From Pseudoduganella albidiflava (lineage in GTDB: Bacteria; Pseudomonadota; Gammaproteobacteria; Burkholderiales; Burkholderiaceae_D), in assembly GCF_004322755.1 (NCBI RefSeq), contig NZ_CP036401.1:2790001-2854000 (forward strand): a stretch of DNA of 64,000 nucleotides, in the 5' to 3' direction. The position numbers were made by a program, and so were the translations under genes. Below the pieces are notes generated by a model. The model was not told where the DNA came from. It did no database searches and was given only the letters and a program-made list of their open reading frames with translations. This document shows, one piece after another, positions 33,440-42,515 of this stretch (its first letter is position 1; every line of letters begins with the position of its first letter).

Positions 33440-34855
33440 ATGACCAGCAGACCGATTCGCCCGCTGTCCCTTGCACCTTCCATCGCCGTTGTTTGCGCTA
33501 CCACGACCTTTGCCGCCACCCTCGCCGCCACCCTCGCCGCACCCGCCGCGCTGGCCCAGAACACCCCGCTCGCCGATCCGATACCAGGCACGCTGCCCGC
33601 CAGCGCCGTCAGCGTGGCGTTCCGTCCGCTGCTGGCGGGCCTGACGGCGCCCGTCGCCGGCGCGGTGGCACCGGGCGAACCGAACTTCCTGTATATCGTG
33701 GACCAGGTCGGCAAGATCGTGAAGGCGCCGGTGCAGGGCGCCGTGTCCAAGGGCTCGTCGGCCCTGTTCCTCGACGTCGCCAGCCGGCTCGTGCCGCTGA
33801 ACGAGCGCGATGAACGTGGCTTGCTGGGGCTGGCCTTCCACCCGGATTACGCGGCCAATGGCCGCTTCTACCTGTATACGTCGGAGCCGGCGCTGGGCAC
33901 GGCGGACTTTTCCACGCTGCCGGCCGGCACGGCGCCGGCCTACCATAACGTGGTGTCCGAATGGCGCGTGGCCAATCCGGGCAGCGCCAGCCCGGTCGTC
34001 GATCCGGGCAGCGCGCGCGTGCTGATGCGCATCGCCAAGCTGCAGGGCAACCATAACGGCGGCGCGCTGGCCTTCGGGCCCGACCGCATGCTCTACATCT
34101 CGCTCGGCGATGGCGGTGGCGGCGACGACCAGGGGCCCGGCCACGCGCCGGAAGGCAACGGCCAGAGCCTGGCGCCGGGCAATGTGCTGGGCAAGATCCT
34201 GCGCATCGATCCGCTGGGCAGCAATGCCGCCAACGGCGCCTACGGCATCCCGGCCGACAATCCGTTCGTGGCCCGCGACGGCGCAGACGAAATCTTCGCA
34301 TATGGCTTGCGCAATCCGTTCCGCATGGCCTTCGATGGCGAAGGCCGGCTGTGGGCCGGCGACGTGGGGCAGGGCGCGATCGAGGAAGTCAACATCATCG
34401 TTTCCGGTGGCAACTACGGCTGGCGCATCAAGGAAGGCAGCTTCCTGTTCGACGCCAACGGCAGTGCCCCGGGCTTTATCCACACGGCCAGCCCCGGCGC
34501 CCCGGCCAACCTGGTCGATCCGCTGGCCGAATACGATCACTCCGACGGGGTCGGGCAACCGACGCTGCGCCGCGCGGTCATCGGCGGCTATGTCTACACG
34601 GGCTCCTCGATCCCGCAACTGAGCGGCCAGTACGTGTTCGCCGATTATGTCGGCGACGACGGCACGGGCAAGCTGATGACGCTCGGCGTGCGCAACCAGG
34701 TCGAGCGGCTGATCGCGCCGAAACGCGACCCGCTCGGCATGCCGGTGCTGGGCATGGCGCAGGATACCGCCGGCGAGCTGTACGTGCTGGGCAACGCCAC
34801 CGGCACCACGCGGGGCAATACCGGCGTGGTGCTGCGCATCGCTCCCCAGCGCTGA
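33440..34855 (+). CDS. Secreted PQQ-dependent aldose/sorbosone dehydrogenase
   Basis: This 471-residue soluble six-bladed beta-propeller sugar dehydrogenase (GSDH family) oxidises aldoses with PQQ. It has a signal peptide (about 1-35, ending ALAQ), then the family blocks ERGLLGLAFHPDYAANGRFYLY, the active-site region GNHNGGALAFGPDRMLYISLGDGGG (in parts), GKILRIDPLG, YGLRNPFRMAFD and NYGWRIKEGS. It resembles YliI/Asd more than the Acinetobacter sGDH. ACGGAGA precedes the ATG at 33440; an upstream ATG at 33356 would break the signal peptide. No PQQ-synthesis genes are in the window. The enzyme would feed electrons to the respiratory chain from the periplasm. Confidence 0.87.
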   Translation: MTSRPIRPLSLAPSIAVVCATTTFAATLAATLAAPAALAQNTPLADPIPGTLPASAVSVAFRPLLAGLTAPVAGAVAPGEPNFLYIVDQVGKIVKAPVQGAVSKGSSALFLDVASRLVPLNERDERGLLGLAFHPDYAANGRFYLYTSEPALGTADFSTLPAGTAPAYHNVVSEWRVANPGSASPVVDPGSARVLMRIAKLQGNHNGGALAFGPDRMLYISLGDGGGGDDQGPGHAPEGNGQSLAPGNVLGKILRIDPLGSNAANGAYGIPADNPFVARDGADEIFAYGLRNPFRMAFDGEGRLWAGDVGQGAIEEVNIIVSGGNYGWRIKEGSFLFDANGSAPGFIHTASPGAPANLVDPLAEYDHSDGVGQPTLRRAVIGGYVYTGSSIPQLSGQYVFADYVGDDGTGKLMTLGVRNQVERLIAPKRDPLGMPVLGMAQDTAGELYVLGNATGTTRGNTGVVLRIAPQR

Positions 34856-34864
34856 CGGCGCGGC

Positions 34865-34896
34865 GGGGCCCATGCCGGCCATCCGGCACGGGCCCC
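34865..34896 (+). terminator. Long GC hairpin after the aldose dehydrogenase
   Basis: GGGGCCCATGCCGG-CCAT-CCGGCACGGGCCCC pairs over 13 of 14 positions and starts ten bases after the stop codon. There is no T-run. It may end transcription or protect the mRNA end. Confidence 0.5.
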
Positions 34897-34970
34897 GTGC
34901 CCCGATCCGCGGCGCGCCTGCCGCGGCTTTGCTACACTCCCGCCTTTTGCCTTCGCACGAGGTGTTCCCC

Positions 34971-35858
34971 ATGCCGTCATCCAGCATGCCGCCATCCCCC
35001 ACGCCGTCATCCCGTTCTTCGTCATCTGACCCGTCGTCATCTCCCGAACTGCGCGCCTGGGCGCTGCGCTGCCTGCTCGACACCGACCCGGTCGCGAAAA
35101 CTGGCGAAGTGGCCCGCATGGCGGCCGCGTGGGCCGCCGGCGCCTGCGCCCTCGACGCCGGCGCCGCGCTGGCCGATTCGCCGGCGATCCCGGGGCGGCC
35201 GGCACGGCCCGAGCTGGTCTCGCCGGCCAGCGTGGGCCGCCGCTCGATGGCCACCGCGGAAGGGCGCGCGATGCTGATCCACGCGCTGGCCCACATCGAA
35301 TTCAATGCCGTCAACCTGGCGCTCGACGCGCTGTGGCGCTTCCCCGGCATGCCCGAGCAGTACTACGCCGACTGGCTGCGCGTGGCGAACGAGGAAGCCA
35401 CTCACTACCGGCTGCTGGCTGCCCACCTGGCCACGCTGGGGCACGCGTACGGCGACTTCCCGGGCCACGACAGCCTGTGGGAAATGGTGCACAAGACGCG
35501 CGGCGACATCACGGCCAGGATGGCGCTGGTGCCGCGCACCCTGGAAGCGCGCGGGCTGGACGCGGTGCCGCCGATGCGCGCCAAGCTGGCGCAGGCGGGC
35601 GACCTGGCCGCGGCGGAAATCCTCGACATCATCCTGCGCGACGAGGTGGGCCACGTGGAGATCGGCAACCGCTGGTACCGCTGGCTGTGCGAAGGGCAGG
35701 GGCTGGAACCCTATGGCACCTACGACGAGCTGGTGGAGAAGTACCGGGCCCCGGTGCTGAAAGGCCCCTTCAACCTGGAGGCGCGGCGCCGGGCCGGCTT
35801 CACGGAGGAGGAGATGGCGCGTTTCGCGGCGCTGTCCGGCGCCCGGACGAAGGAATAG
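34971..35858 (+). CDS. DUF455 ferritin-like protein
   Basis: This 295-residue protein of the DUF455 family (often listed as rhodanese- or ferritin-related) shows a carboxylate-bridged four-helix pattern: AHIEFNAVNLALDALWRFP, ANEEATHYRLLAAHL and LRDEVGHVEIGNRWYRWL. The Glu and His residues of these helices would hold two metal ions. About 25 residues at the start are Ser/Pro-rich from a repeated CGTCATC in the DNA (34976-35042) and are probably disordered; translation may begin further in. A role in oxidative or metal stress is possible but untested. The next gene is convergent. Confidence 0.82.
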   Translation: MPSSSMPPSPTPSSRSSSSDPSSSPELRAWALRCLLDTDPVAKTGEVARMAAAWAAGACALDAGAALADSPAIPGRPARPELVSPASVGRRSMATAEGRAMLIHALAHIEFNAVNLALDALWRFPGMPEQYYADWLRVANEEATHYRLLAAHLATLGHAYGDFPGHDSLWEMVHKTRGDITARMALVPRTLEARGLDAVPPMRAKLAQAGDLAAAEILDIILRDEVGHVEIGNRWYRWLCEGQGLEPYGTYDELVEKYRAPVLKGPFNLEARRRAGFTEEEMARFAALSGARTKE

Positions 35859-35893
35859 CGGCCGGGGCGCGCCGGCGGCCCGGCGCCATGCGC

Positions 35894-38575
35894 TCAGTGC
35901 ATCGCCGCCTGCCGCCGCCGGATCTCGTGCTGCACGCCCACCGCGTCGAGCGGCGAGGCGATGTAATACCCCTGCAGCTCGTCGCACTGCAGGCGCGCCA
36001 GCAAGTCGGCCTGTTCGGGCCGCTCGACGCCTTCCGCCACCACCTTCATCCCCAGCGCGTGGGCCATGGTGATGATGGCGGTGAACAGGATTTCCCCCTG
36101 GCCGTCGCCGCCCAGCCGGTGGGTAAACGACTTGTCGACCTTCAGCAAGTCGAAATCGAGCTGCTGCAGCATCGACAGCGACGAGTAGCCGGTGCCGAAA
36201 TCGTCGACCAGCAGGCGGATGCCCAGCGCGTGCATGGCCTGCAGCCGCTCGGACGTGCGCACCGGGTCGCGGATCATGGTCGATTCGGTCAGCTCGATCT
36301 CCACCCGGTCGGCGGGAATGCCGTGCCGCTCCAGCGACTGCAGGAACAGGGCATGCATGTCGCGCTCGTTGAACTGCCGGCTCGAGACATTGATCGACAC
36401 CGGTACCGGCGCGCAGCCGTCGCGCGTCCAGGCGGCGATCTGGGCGCACACGCTGTCCACCACCAGCTCGCCCAGCGGCACGATCATGCCGGTTTCCTCG
36501 GCCAGCGGGATGAATTCGTCCGGATACAGCAGGCCGGCGGTGGGATGGTTCCAGCGCACCAGTGCTTCCAGGCTGGCGACGCGCTGCGTGGCGGCTTCCA
36601 CGCGCACCTGGTAATGCATCACGAATTCGTTGCCGGCGATGGCGGCCTGCAGCTCCCGCTCGCGCTGCTTGCGCTGCCGCATCGCTCCGTAGAATGCCGG
36701 GTCGAAGAACTGGTAGCCGTTCTTGCCGCGCGTTTTCACTTCGTACATGGCGATGTCGGCGTGGCGCAGCAGCGTGTCGACATCGTGCGCATCGCCGGGG
36801 CACATGCTGATGCCGACCGAGGCGCCGACGCTGGCGGTGCCCGCGCCGATCGCGATGCCGGCGTGGAAGGCCTGCAGCACGCGCGCCGCCACCTGCGCCG
36901 CCTCGCCGGTGCCGTTCAGGTTTTCCAGGATCACGATGAATTCGTCGCCGCCCAGCCGCGCCACATGGTCGCCCGGGCGCACCGCGACTTTCAGGCGGCG
37001 CGCCACGATGCGCAGCAGTTCGTCCCCCGCGGCGTGGCCGAAGGTGTCGTTGACAGCCTTGAAGCCGTCCAGGTCGATGAACAGCACCGCCAGCAGCCTG
37101 CCGCCGGCCTGCGCGCGGGCCACCGCCTCGGGCAGGCACTTGCCCACCCAGGCGCGGTTCGGCAGGCCGGTGAGCACATCCTCGAAGTTCTTGCGTTCCA
37201 GGTTCGACAGGTGGGCCCGTTCCAGCGTCACGTCGCGCAGCGTCACGGCCAGCACGTCGCCGGAGCGCCGCACCTTGACGCGCACGCAGGTGGTCTCGCC
37301 GCCGAACGTCGATTCGATGTCGCCTTCGGCGCTGCCTTGCTCCATTGCCTGCGCCAGCAGCGCCACGGCCGGTTCGACGGGAATTTCGCGGCTCAGCGCG
37401 GAAACCCGCTTGCCGATCAGCGCCTCGCGCGTGCTGTGCGACAGCGCCGCGCCCTGTTCGTTGCAGTCGATCGTGACATAGTCGACGATCCGCCCGCCCG
37501 CGCCGAACACCGGCGCCGTGATGAAGAAACCCTCGGTACTGGCCTCGGTGGCCTTGCGGTAGGCATCCTGCGCCACGGTCAGCCGGTAGCGCTGCAGCGC
37601 GAGGCGGCCGGACAGCGCCATGCCCACCAGCACGAAGATCAGCAGCGCGACCGAGGCGCCGACGGCGGTCTGGCGCGAGGCCCGCTCGCGCTCGCGCACC
37701 AGGGCCAGCGCATGCGGCTGGTCGGCCCCGGCCAGCACCATCAGCGGGAACCCCTCCACCGCCTGCCAGCCCACGTAGCGGCCGACCCCGTCGCCGAATT
37801 CGGCGCCGCGGACGAAGGCGCTGCCGCTGCTGCTGGTCAGCGCCTGCTGCAGCGGCGGCGGCAGCAGCTGGATGCGGCGGAACGCCTCGCCCAGCTTGAA
37901 GGCGCGCACCGTGCCGTCGCTGCCCACGGCGGCCAGGAAGCCGTGGCTGCCCAGGTGGCCGTCATCGTAGTCCGCGATCAGGTTGGCGGGATCGATCGAC
38001 ACCACGGCCACGCCGGCGAATTCGCCGTCCCGGTCGAGCAGCTTGCGGGAGAAACGCACCATGTAGCGCATGCGGGTCCGGTCGGGCAGCGGCATGCCGA
38101 TGAACATGTCGTCCGCGGCGCGCAACTGCTGGGAAGCGAAGAAGGGCAGCTCGGCCACCCGGGCCAGCTCGTCGGCGGCCCACAGGCCGTTCGCATTGGT
38201 CATGCGCAGCCGCGCGTCCGCGTCGAACACGCTGATGCGCAGCGGCATGCCGGCCGGATCGGCCATCTTGCCGAACTGGTCGAGCTTCATGGCGCCATCC
38301 AGCGCCTGCCACTGTACGCGGATCATCGTCAGCACCTGGTCGATCATGCCCAGGTTGGCCCGCGACTGCGCAGCGCCATCCTGGGCGACCTTCAGCGTGG
38401 CGGCCAGCACCTGGAGCTCGGCGGCGGCCAGTTCGCGGTTGAAGTTGTTGAGCAGGAACAGCCAGGAGGCACCGGCGATCAGCAGCCCGGCCACCGGCCA
38501 CAGCAGGATGAACACCAGGTAGGGGCGCAGGGCCGCCCAAGGGGGCGGGCGCAAGCTGGCGAACCTGAAGGGCAT
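35894..38575 (-). CDS. Membrane GGDEF-EAL cyclic-di-GMP protein
   Basis: This protein of about 893 residues makes and/or breaks cyclic-di-GMP. It has a transmembrane helix (about 18-40), a periplasmic dCACHE-like sensor, a second helix near 320 (SVALLIFVLVGMALSG), a PAS-like region, and a GGDEF domain with an intact RLGGDEF (about 541). The EAL domain has EALVRW (about 669), INVSSRQF, ELTES, VDDFGTGYSSLS, LKVDKSF and EGVERPEQ. Both active sites look complete, so it may be bifunctional, with direction set by the sensor. The start at 38575 is a choice; 38620 is also possible and neither has a strong binding site. It is monocistronic. Confidence 0.9.
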   Translation of the reverse strand: MPFRFASLRPPPWAALRPYLVFILLWPVAGLLIAGASWLFLLNNFNRELAAAELQVLAATLKVAQDGAAQSRANLGMIDQVLTMIRVQWQALDGAMKLDQFGKMADPAGMPLRISVFDADARLRMTNANGLWAADELARVAELPFFASQQLRAADDMFIGMPLPDRTRMRYMVRFSRKLLDRDGEFAGVAVVSIDPANLIADYDDGHLGSHGFLAAVGSDGTVRAFKLGEAFRRIQLLPPPLQQALTSSSGSAFVRGAEFGDGVGRYVGWQAVEGFPLMVLAGADQPHALALVRERERASRQTAVGASVALLIFVLVGMALSGRLALQRYRLTVAQDAYRKATEASTEGFFITAPVFGAGGRIVDYVTIDCNEQGAALSHSTREALIGKRVSALSREIPVEPAVALLAQAMEQGSAEGDIESTFGGETTCVRVKVRRSGDVLAVTLRDVTLERAHLSNLERKNFEDVLTGLPNRAWVGKCLPEAVARAQAGGRLLAVLFIDLDGFKAVNDTFGHAAGDELLRIVARRLKVAVRPGDHVARLGGDEFIVILENLNGTGEAAQVAARVLQAFHAGIAIGAGTASVGASVGISMCPGDAHDVDTLLRHADIAMYEVKTRGKNGYQFFDPAFYGAMRQRKQRERELQAAIAGNEFVMHYQVRVEAATQRVASLEALVRWNHPTAGLLYPDEFIPLAEETGMIVPLGELVVDSVCAQIAAWTRDGCAPVPVSINVSSRQFNERDMHALFLQSLERHGIPADRVEIELTESTMIRDPVRTSERLQAMHALGIRLLVDDFGTGYSSLSMLQQLDFDLLKVDKSFTHRLGGDGQGEILFTAIITMAHALGMKVVAEGVERPEQADLLARLQCDELQGYYIASPLDAVGVQHEIRRRQAAMH

Positions 38576-38846
38576 GGTAAGTCCGGGAAAGAAGGCGGCC
38601 GCGGGATACGCTGGCGCCATGAAAGCCGATATTCATCGGAGGATACACCTGTTGGCCCGGCCGCACGGCCGCGCATTGTGCCGAACGCAACAATATCGGC
38701 GCCGCGGCGGCCGAAGTGCAGGCGCGGATGACAACGCCATGGCCGAGATATCATGAATTGATATAGCGGCCATCATTTATGGAATTGGTCAATCGACAAG
38801 TCGCGCCCTACGATACCTCCTTTGCTTCTCCGACAAAGGAACCTTC

Positions 38847-40145
38847 GTGGCCGGCCCAATCACTTCCGCAGGCGCGACACTGGATGGACAGGCGCCGTCG
38901 CCTGCCAGCTACAAGTCGGCGCTCTCGCTGCTCGCGAGCCTGTTCTTCATCTGGGGCTTCATCACCGTCATCAACAACACGCTGCTGCCGCACCTGCGCA
39001 GCGTTTTCGAGCTCAGCTATACACAGACGACGCTGATCGAATCAGTCTGGTTCATCGCCTATTTCGTCGCGTCGATCCCGTCGGCGCGGCTGATCGAGCG
39101 GGTCGGCTACAAGAAGGCGATGGTGGTCGGCCTGTGCATCATGGCCGCCGGCGCGCTGGGCATGATTCCGGCGGCGCGGCTGCCGTCGTACGCCGTGACG
39201 CTGGTCGCGCTGTTCGTGATCGCCTGCGGCATCACGCTGCTGCAGGTGGCGGCCAATCCCTACGTGGCCGTGGTGGGCCCGCCGCAGACGGCATCGGCGC
39301 GCCTGAACCTGGTGCAGGCCTTCAATTCGCTGGGCACCATGTTCGCGCCGCTGTTCGGCGGCTACCTGATCCTGGGCCGCTCCACCAGCGGCACCGCCGA
39401 GGCGGGACAGGTGCTGACCCAGGCCGAGCGCCTGGCCGATGCGCAGGCCGTGCAGCTGCCCTACCTGATCGTGGCGGCCGTGCTGGTGCTGCTGGCCGTG
39501 ATCATCGCGCGCTACCCGCTGCCGGCGATGACGTCGCGCCGCGTGTCGAAGGAAGAGCGTGGTGCGCATTCGCTGTGGAAGCACCGCAACCTGGTGTTCG
39601 GCATCCCGGCCATCTTCATCTACCTGATCGCCGAGATCGGCGTGGCCAACCTGTTCATCAACTTCGTGTCGCAGCCGGACATCGGCAACCTGACACACGA
39701 GGGCGCCTCGCATTACCTGTTCCTGCTGTGGGGCGGCATGATGGTGGGCCGCTTCGCCGGCAGCGTGCTGATGCGCTCGATCTCGGCCGAGCGCGTGCTG
39801 GCCGGCGCCGCCATCGGCGCCTTCATCGTGATGCTGGTGGCCACCTTCGCCTCCGGCCCGACCGCGATGTGGGCGCTGGTCGCCGTCGGCCTGTTCCACT
39901 CAGTGATGTTCCCCACCATCTTCACGCTGGGGATCCGCGGCCTGGGGCCGCTGACCGAGGAAGGCGCCGGCCTGCTGATCATGGCGATCGCCGGTGGCGC
40001 CCTCGTCGTCGTGCAGGGCTGGCTGGCCGACATCTACGGCCTGCAGATGTCGTTCCTGCTGACCGTGATGTGCGAGCTGTACATCCTGTTCTATGCCGCC
40101 TGGGGTGCCAAGCCCACCAACGCGTTCCCCGAAACGCAGCACTGA
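38847..40145 (+). CDS. FucP-like sugar/H+ symporter (MFS)
   Basis: This 432-residue major-facilitator protein with 12 predicted helices is of the fucose permease family. Marks are FFIWGFITVINNTLLPHL, AANPYVAVVGPPQTASARLNL (in parts), VQAFNSLGTMFAP and the central loop after helix 6. It would bring a hexose or deoxyhexose in with a proton. GTG 38847 is used because AAAGGA stands seven bases upstream. The upstream 38621-38846 is AT-richer (ATTGATATAG, CATCATTTATGG) and likely holds its promoter. No sugar-catabolic genes lie next to it. Confidence 0.88.
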   Translation: MAGPITSAGATLDGQAPSPASYKSALSLLASLFFIWGFITVINNTLLPHLRSVFELSYTQTTLIESVWFIAYFVASIPSARLIERVGYKKAMVVGLCIMAAGALGMIPAARLPSYAVTLVALFVIACGITLLQVAANPYVAVVGPPQTASARLNLVQAFNSLGTMFAPLFGGYLILGRSTSGTAEAGQVLTQAERLADAQAVQLPYLIVAAVLVLLAVIIARYPLPAMTSRRVSKEERGAHSLWKHRNLVFGIPAIFIYLIAEIGVANLFINFVSQPDIGNLTHEGASHYLFLLWGGMMVGRFAGSVLMRSISAERVLAGAAIGAFIVMLVATFASGPTAMWALVAVGLFHSVMFPTIFTLGIRGLGPLTEEGAGLLIMAIAGGALVVVQGWLADIYGLQMSFLLTVMCELYILFYAAWGAKPTNAFPETQH

Positions 40146-40155
40146 GAAGCCCTCC

Positions 40156-40177
40156 GCCGGCGGCGCCCGCCGCCGGC
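40156..40177 (+). terminator. GC hairpin after the sugar transporter
   Basis: GCCGGCGG-CGCCCG-CCGCCGGC is an 8-bp perfect stem, 11 bases past the stop codon, without a T-run. Confidence 0.35.
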
Positions 40178-40279
40178 ATGTCGCCGCAGCCTTCCCGAGG
40201 CTGCGCGATGTCCGCAATGCCCCCGAACGCCCGTAGGCACCAGCGCCGGCCCCTGCTTTGCCACATCCGCTGCCACATC

Positions 40280-40320
40280 TTGACAAACTTTTCCGCTCGT
40301 AAATGAGTATCATTCTCATT
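40280..40320 (+). promoter_or_regulatory. -35 element and Fur box of the receptor at 40376
   Basis: TTGACA (40280-40285) is a perfect -35 hexamer. The Fur box AATGAGTATCATTCTCATT (40302-40320) covers the place of the -10 and has near-perfect dyad symmetry (AATGAG/CTCATT). It is the best Fur box in the window. Confidence 0.85.
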
Positions 40321-40375
40321 TGCTGCTGTTGAGCAGTACATCGTCAACAAGAACAAACAGGAAAAGTACGGAACC

Positions 40376-42436
40376 ATGCGCTGTCAAGAAAAGATCGAAC
40401 AACGATTTGCCAGGAAACCCATCGCCCTTGCCATCCCCCTGCTGTTCGCCGGCGCGAACGCGCTTGCGCAGCATGCCACCGAGCAGCAGCTGGCAACGGT
40501 CGTCGTGACCGCTTCCGGCTACGAGCAGAATATCCGCGATGCCGCCGCATCGATCACGGTCATTACCGGCAGCGAGATCGCGAAGCGGTCGTACACGGAC
40601 CTGGCCGACGTGCTGAAGTTCGTGCCGGGCGTGGCGGTGCAGGGCAGCGGTACCGAGCAATCCATTTCGATCCGCGGCATGGGCAATGCCTATACGCTGT
40701 TCCTGATCGATGGCCGCCCGGCGCAGGGCGGCGACACGTTCGAGTTCAACGGCGGCGGCCGGGGCCAGCAGATTTCCTTCATGCCGCCGCTCGACATGAT
40801 CGAGCGCGTCGAGGTGATCCGCGGCCCGGCATCGGGGCTGTACGGTTCCGACGCGATGGGCGGCGTGATCAACATCATCACGAAGAAAGTCTCGAACACG
40901 TGGAAGGGCGGTGTCACGGCCGAATACCTGCATCCCGACGGCGGCAACGACGTCAACGGCGAAGCGTACAACACGAGCTTCATCCTCAACGGCCCGCTGG
41001 TCGACGACGTGCTGGGCATCCAGCTGTCGGGCGGCTTCCGCGGCACCAACGAGGGCAGCGTCGTGCAGTTCGGCGACACGTCCACCGGCGACGCCGACTA
41101 CAAGCAGCGCAACATCGGCGCCAAGGTCACCTGGAAGGCGGACGGCCGCAATACGCTGACGGCCGGCGGCAGCCGCACCGACACCGACCGCTGGCGCAAT
41201 CCGGGCCGCTCGCTGGCCAGCACGGCGGCGGCCAGCTACCAGGGCTCGGCCAAGGACAACCTGTTCGTGGCGCACGACGGCCGCTACGGCAAGTTCTCGA
41301 CGAGCACCTACCTGAACTACGATTCGGCCAGCAATCCGACCACGCGCACCAGCGCCCCCAGCGGCGTGGCGCGCGGCATCGACTTCGACACGCTGACGCT
41401 GAACAGCCAGGGTACCTGGCAGCCGGGCGCCGCGCACACGCTGACCGGCGGCTTCACCTACAAGAACGAGCAACTCGAGGATGGCGCCACCAGCGCCGTC
41501 AACGTGTACAACATTGCGAACGATGCGTTTGTCTCGATGGAGCGTTACCAGCTCTCCGCGTTCGCGGAAGACGAATGGCGGCTGCGCGAGAACCTGGCAC
41601 TGACCGCCAGTGCCCGCTACGACTACAACGAGCAGTATGGCGGCCAGTGGAGCCCGAAAGCCTACCTGGTGTACCGGGCCAGCGAAGCGCTGACCGTCAA
41701 GGGTGGCGCCATCACCGGCTACAAGGCGCCGTCGCTGCGCAACGCTGCCCCCGATTTCTCCGCCACGTCGATGGGCGGCGTCAGCATCGGCAACCCGGAC
41801 CTGAAACCGGAAACCATCGTCAGCGTCGAATTCGGCGTCGACTACGAACGCAGCGACCTGGGACTGAAAGCCAGCGCCGTGGTCTACCGGACCGATTTCG
41901 ACGACAAGATCACGCGCTCGGCCGACTTCCTGTGCCTGCCCAACGTGGTGTGTCACTACGGCGGCCTCGAATATCCAGCCCACCAGTACGGCTACAAGCA
42001 GACAATCAACGTGGACAAGGCGCGCATCCACGGCGCGGAGCTGGCGCTGGACTACCGTTTCACCGGCAGCCTGTCGGTGCGCGCCAACTACACGCTGACC
42101 GATTCCGAGCAGCTGACGGGCGCCAGCCGGGGCAGCCCGCTGAACGACCAGCCGAAGCACGCCGCCAACCTGGGCCTGAACTACGATCATTCGCGCGGCA
42201 CCAGCTTGTGGGCACAGGCCGCCTATACCGGCAAGTTCATCAGCACAGACCTGGCGACGGGGGCCTCCACCTCGCAAAGCTACACGCTGGTCGACATGGG
42301 CGTGGTGCACCGGCTGAAGCGGAACCTGGCGCTGAAGTTCGGCATCTACAACCTGGCCAACAGGCAGGTCGCCAACAGTTCGAACGGCTACGTCGATGGG
42401 CGCCGCTATTCGACGGCGCTGAACTACACGTTCTGA
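40376..42436 (+). CDS. TonB-dependent siderophore receptor, FepA-like
   Basis: This 686-residue outer-membrane receptor has a signal peptide ending ALAQ (about 31), a TonB box (LATVVVTAS), and a plug with NIRDAAASITVITGSEI, SIRGMGNAYTLFLIDGRP and VIRGPASGLYGSDAMGGVINIITKK. The barrel ends in the canonical YTF. The plug is of the FepA/CirA group and about 40% like the 31312 receptor by eye, but the two are not recent duplicates. A cysteine pair in one loop (CLPNVVCHYGG) is a feature of catecholate or colicin-type receptors. It is under a strong Fur box. A methyltransferase gene follows after 79 bases. Confidence 0.92.
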   Translation: MRCQEKIEQRFARKPIALAIPLLFAGANALAQHATEQQLATVVVTASGYEQNIRDAAASITVITGSEIAKRSYTDLADVLKFVPGVAVQGSGTEQSISIRGMGNAYTLFLIDGRPAQGGDTFEFNGGGRGQQISFMPPLDMIERVEVIRGPASGLYGSDAMGGVINIITKKVSNTWKGGVTAEYLHPDGGNDVNGEAYNTSFILNGPLVDDVLGIQLSGGFRGTNEGSVVQFGDTSTGDADYKQRNIGAKVTWKADGRNTLTAGGSRTDTDRWRNPGRSLASTAAASYQGSAKDNLFVAHDGRYGKFSTSTYLNYDSASNPTTRTSAPSGVARGIDFDTLTLNSQGTWQPGAAHTLTGGFTYKNEQLEDGATSAVNVYNIANDAFVSMERYQLSAFAEDEWRLRENLALTASARYDYNEQYGGQWSPKAYLVYRASEALTVKGGAITGYKAPSLRNAAPDFSATSMGGVSIGNPDLKPETIVSVEFGVDYERSDLGLKASAVVYRTDFDDKITRSADFLCLPNVVCHYGGLEYPAHQYGYKQTINVDKARIHGAELALDYRFTGSLSVRANYTLTDSEQLTGASRGSPLNDQPKHAANLGLNYDHSRGTSLWAQAAYTGKFISTDLATGASTSQSYTLVDMGVVHRLKRNLALKFGIYNLANRQVANSSNGYVDGRRYSTALNYTF

Positions 42437-42515
42437 GTGACACATTCCGGCCCGCCGGGATGCGCTGGAAGCGCTTGCCCGGCCGGCGTTTCCAGCTTTT
42501 TTATTCTTCGACACC

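Noticed and set aside
35129..38731. 1200-residue plus-strand open frame
   Set aside because: It lies opposite the DUF455 and GGDEF-EAL genes. High GC leaves antisense frames open; its composition (His, Gln, Arg and Val rich) is typical of such frames and no domain is visible.
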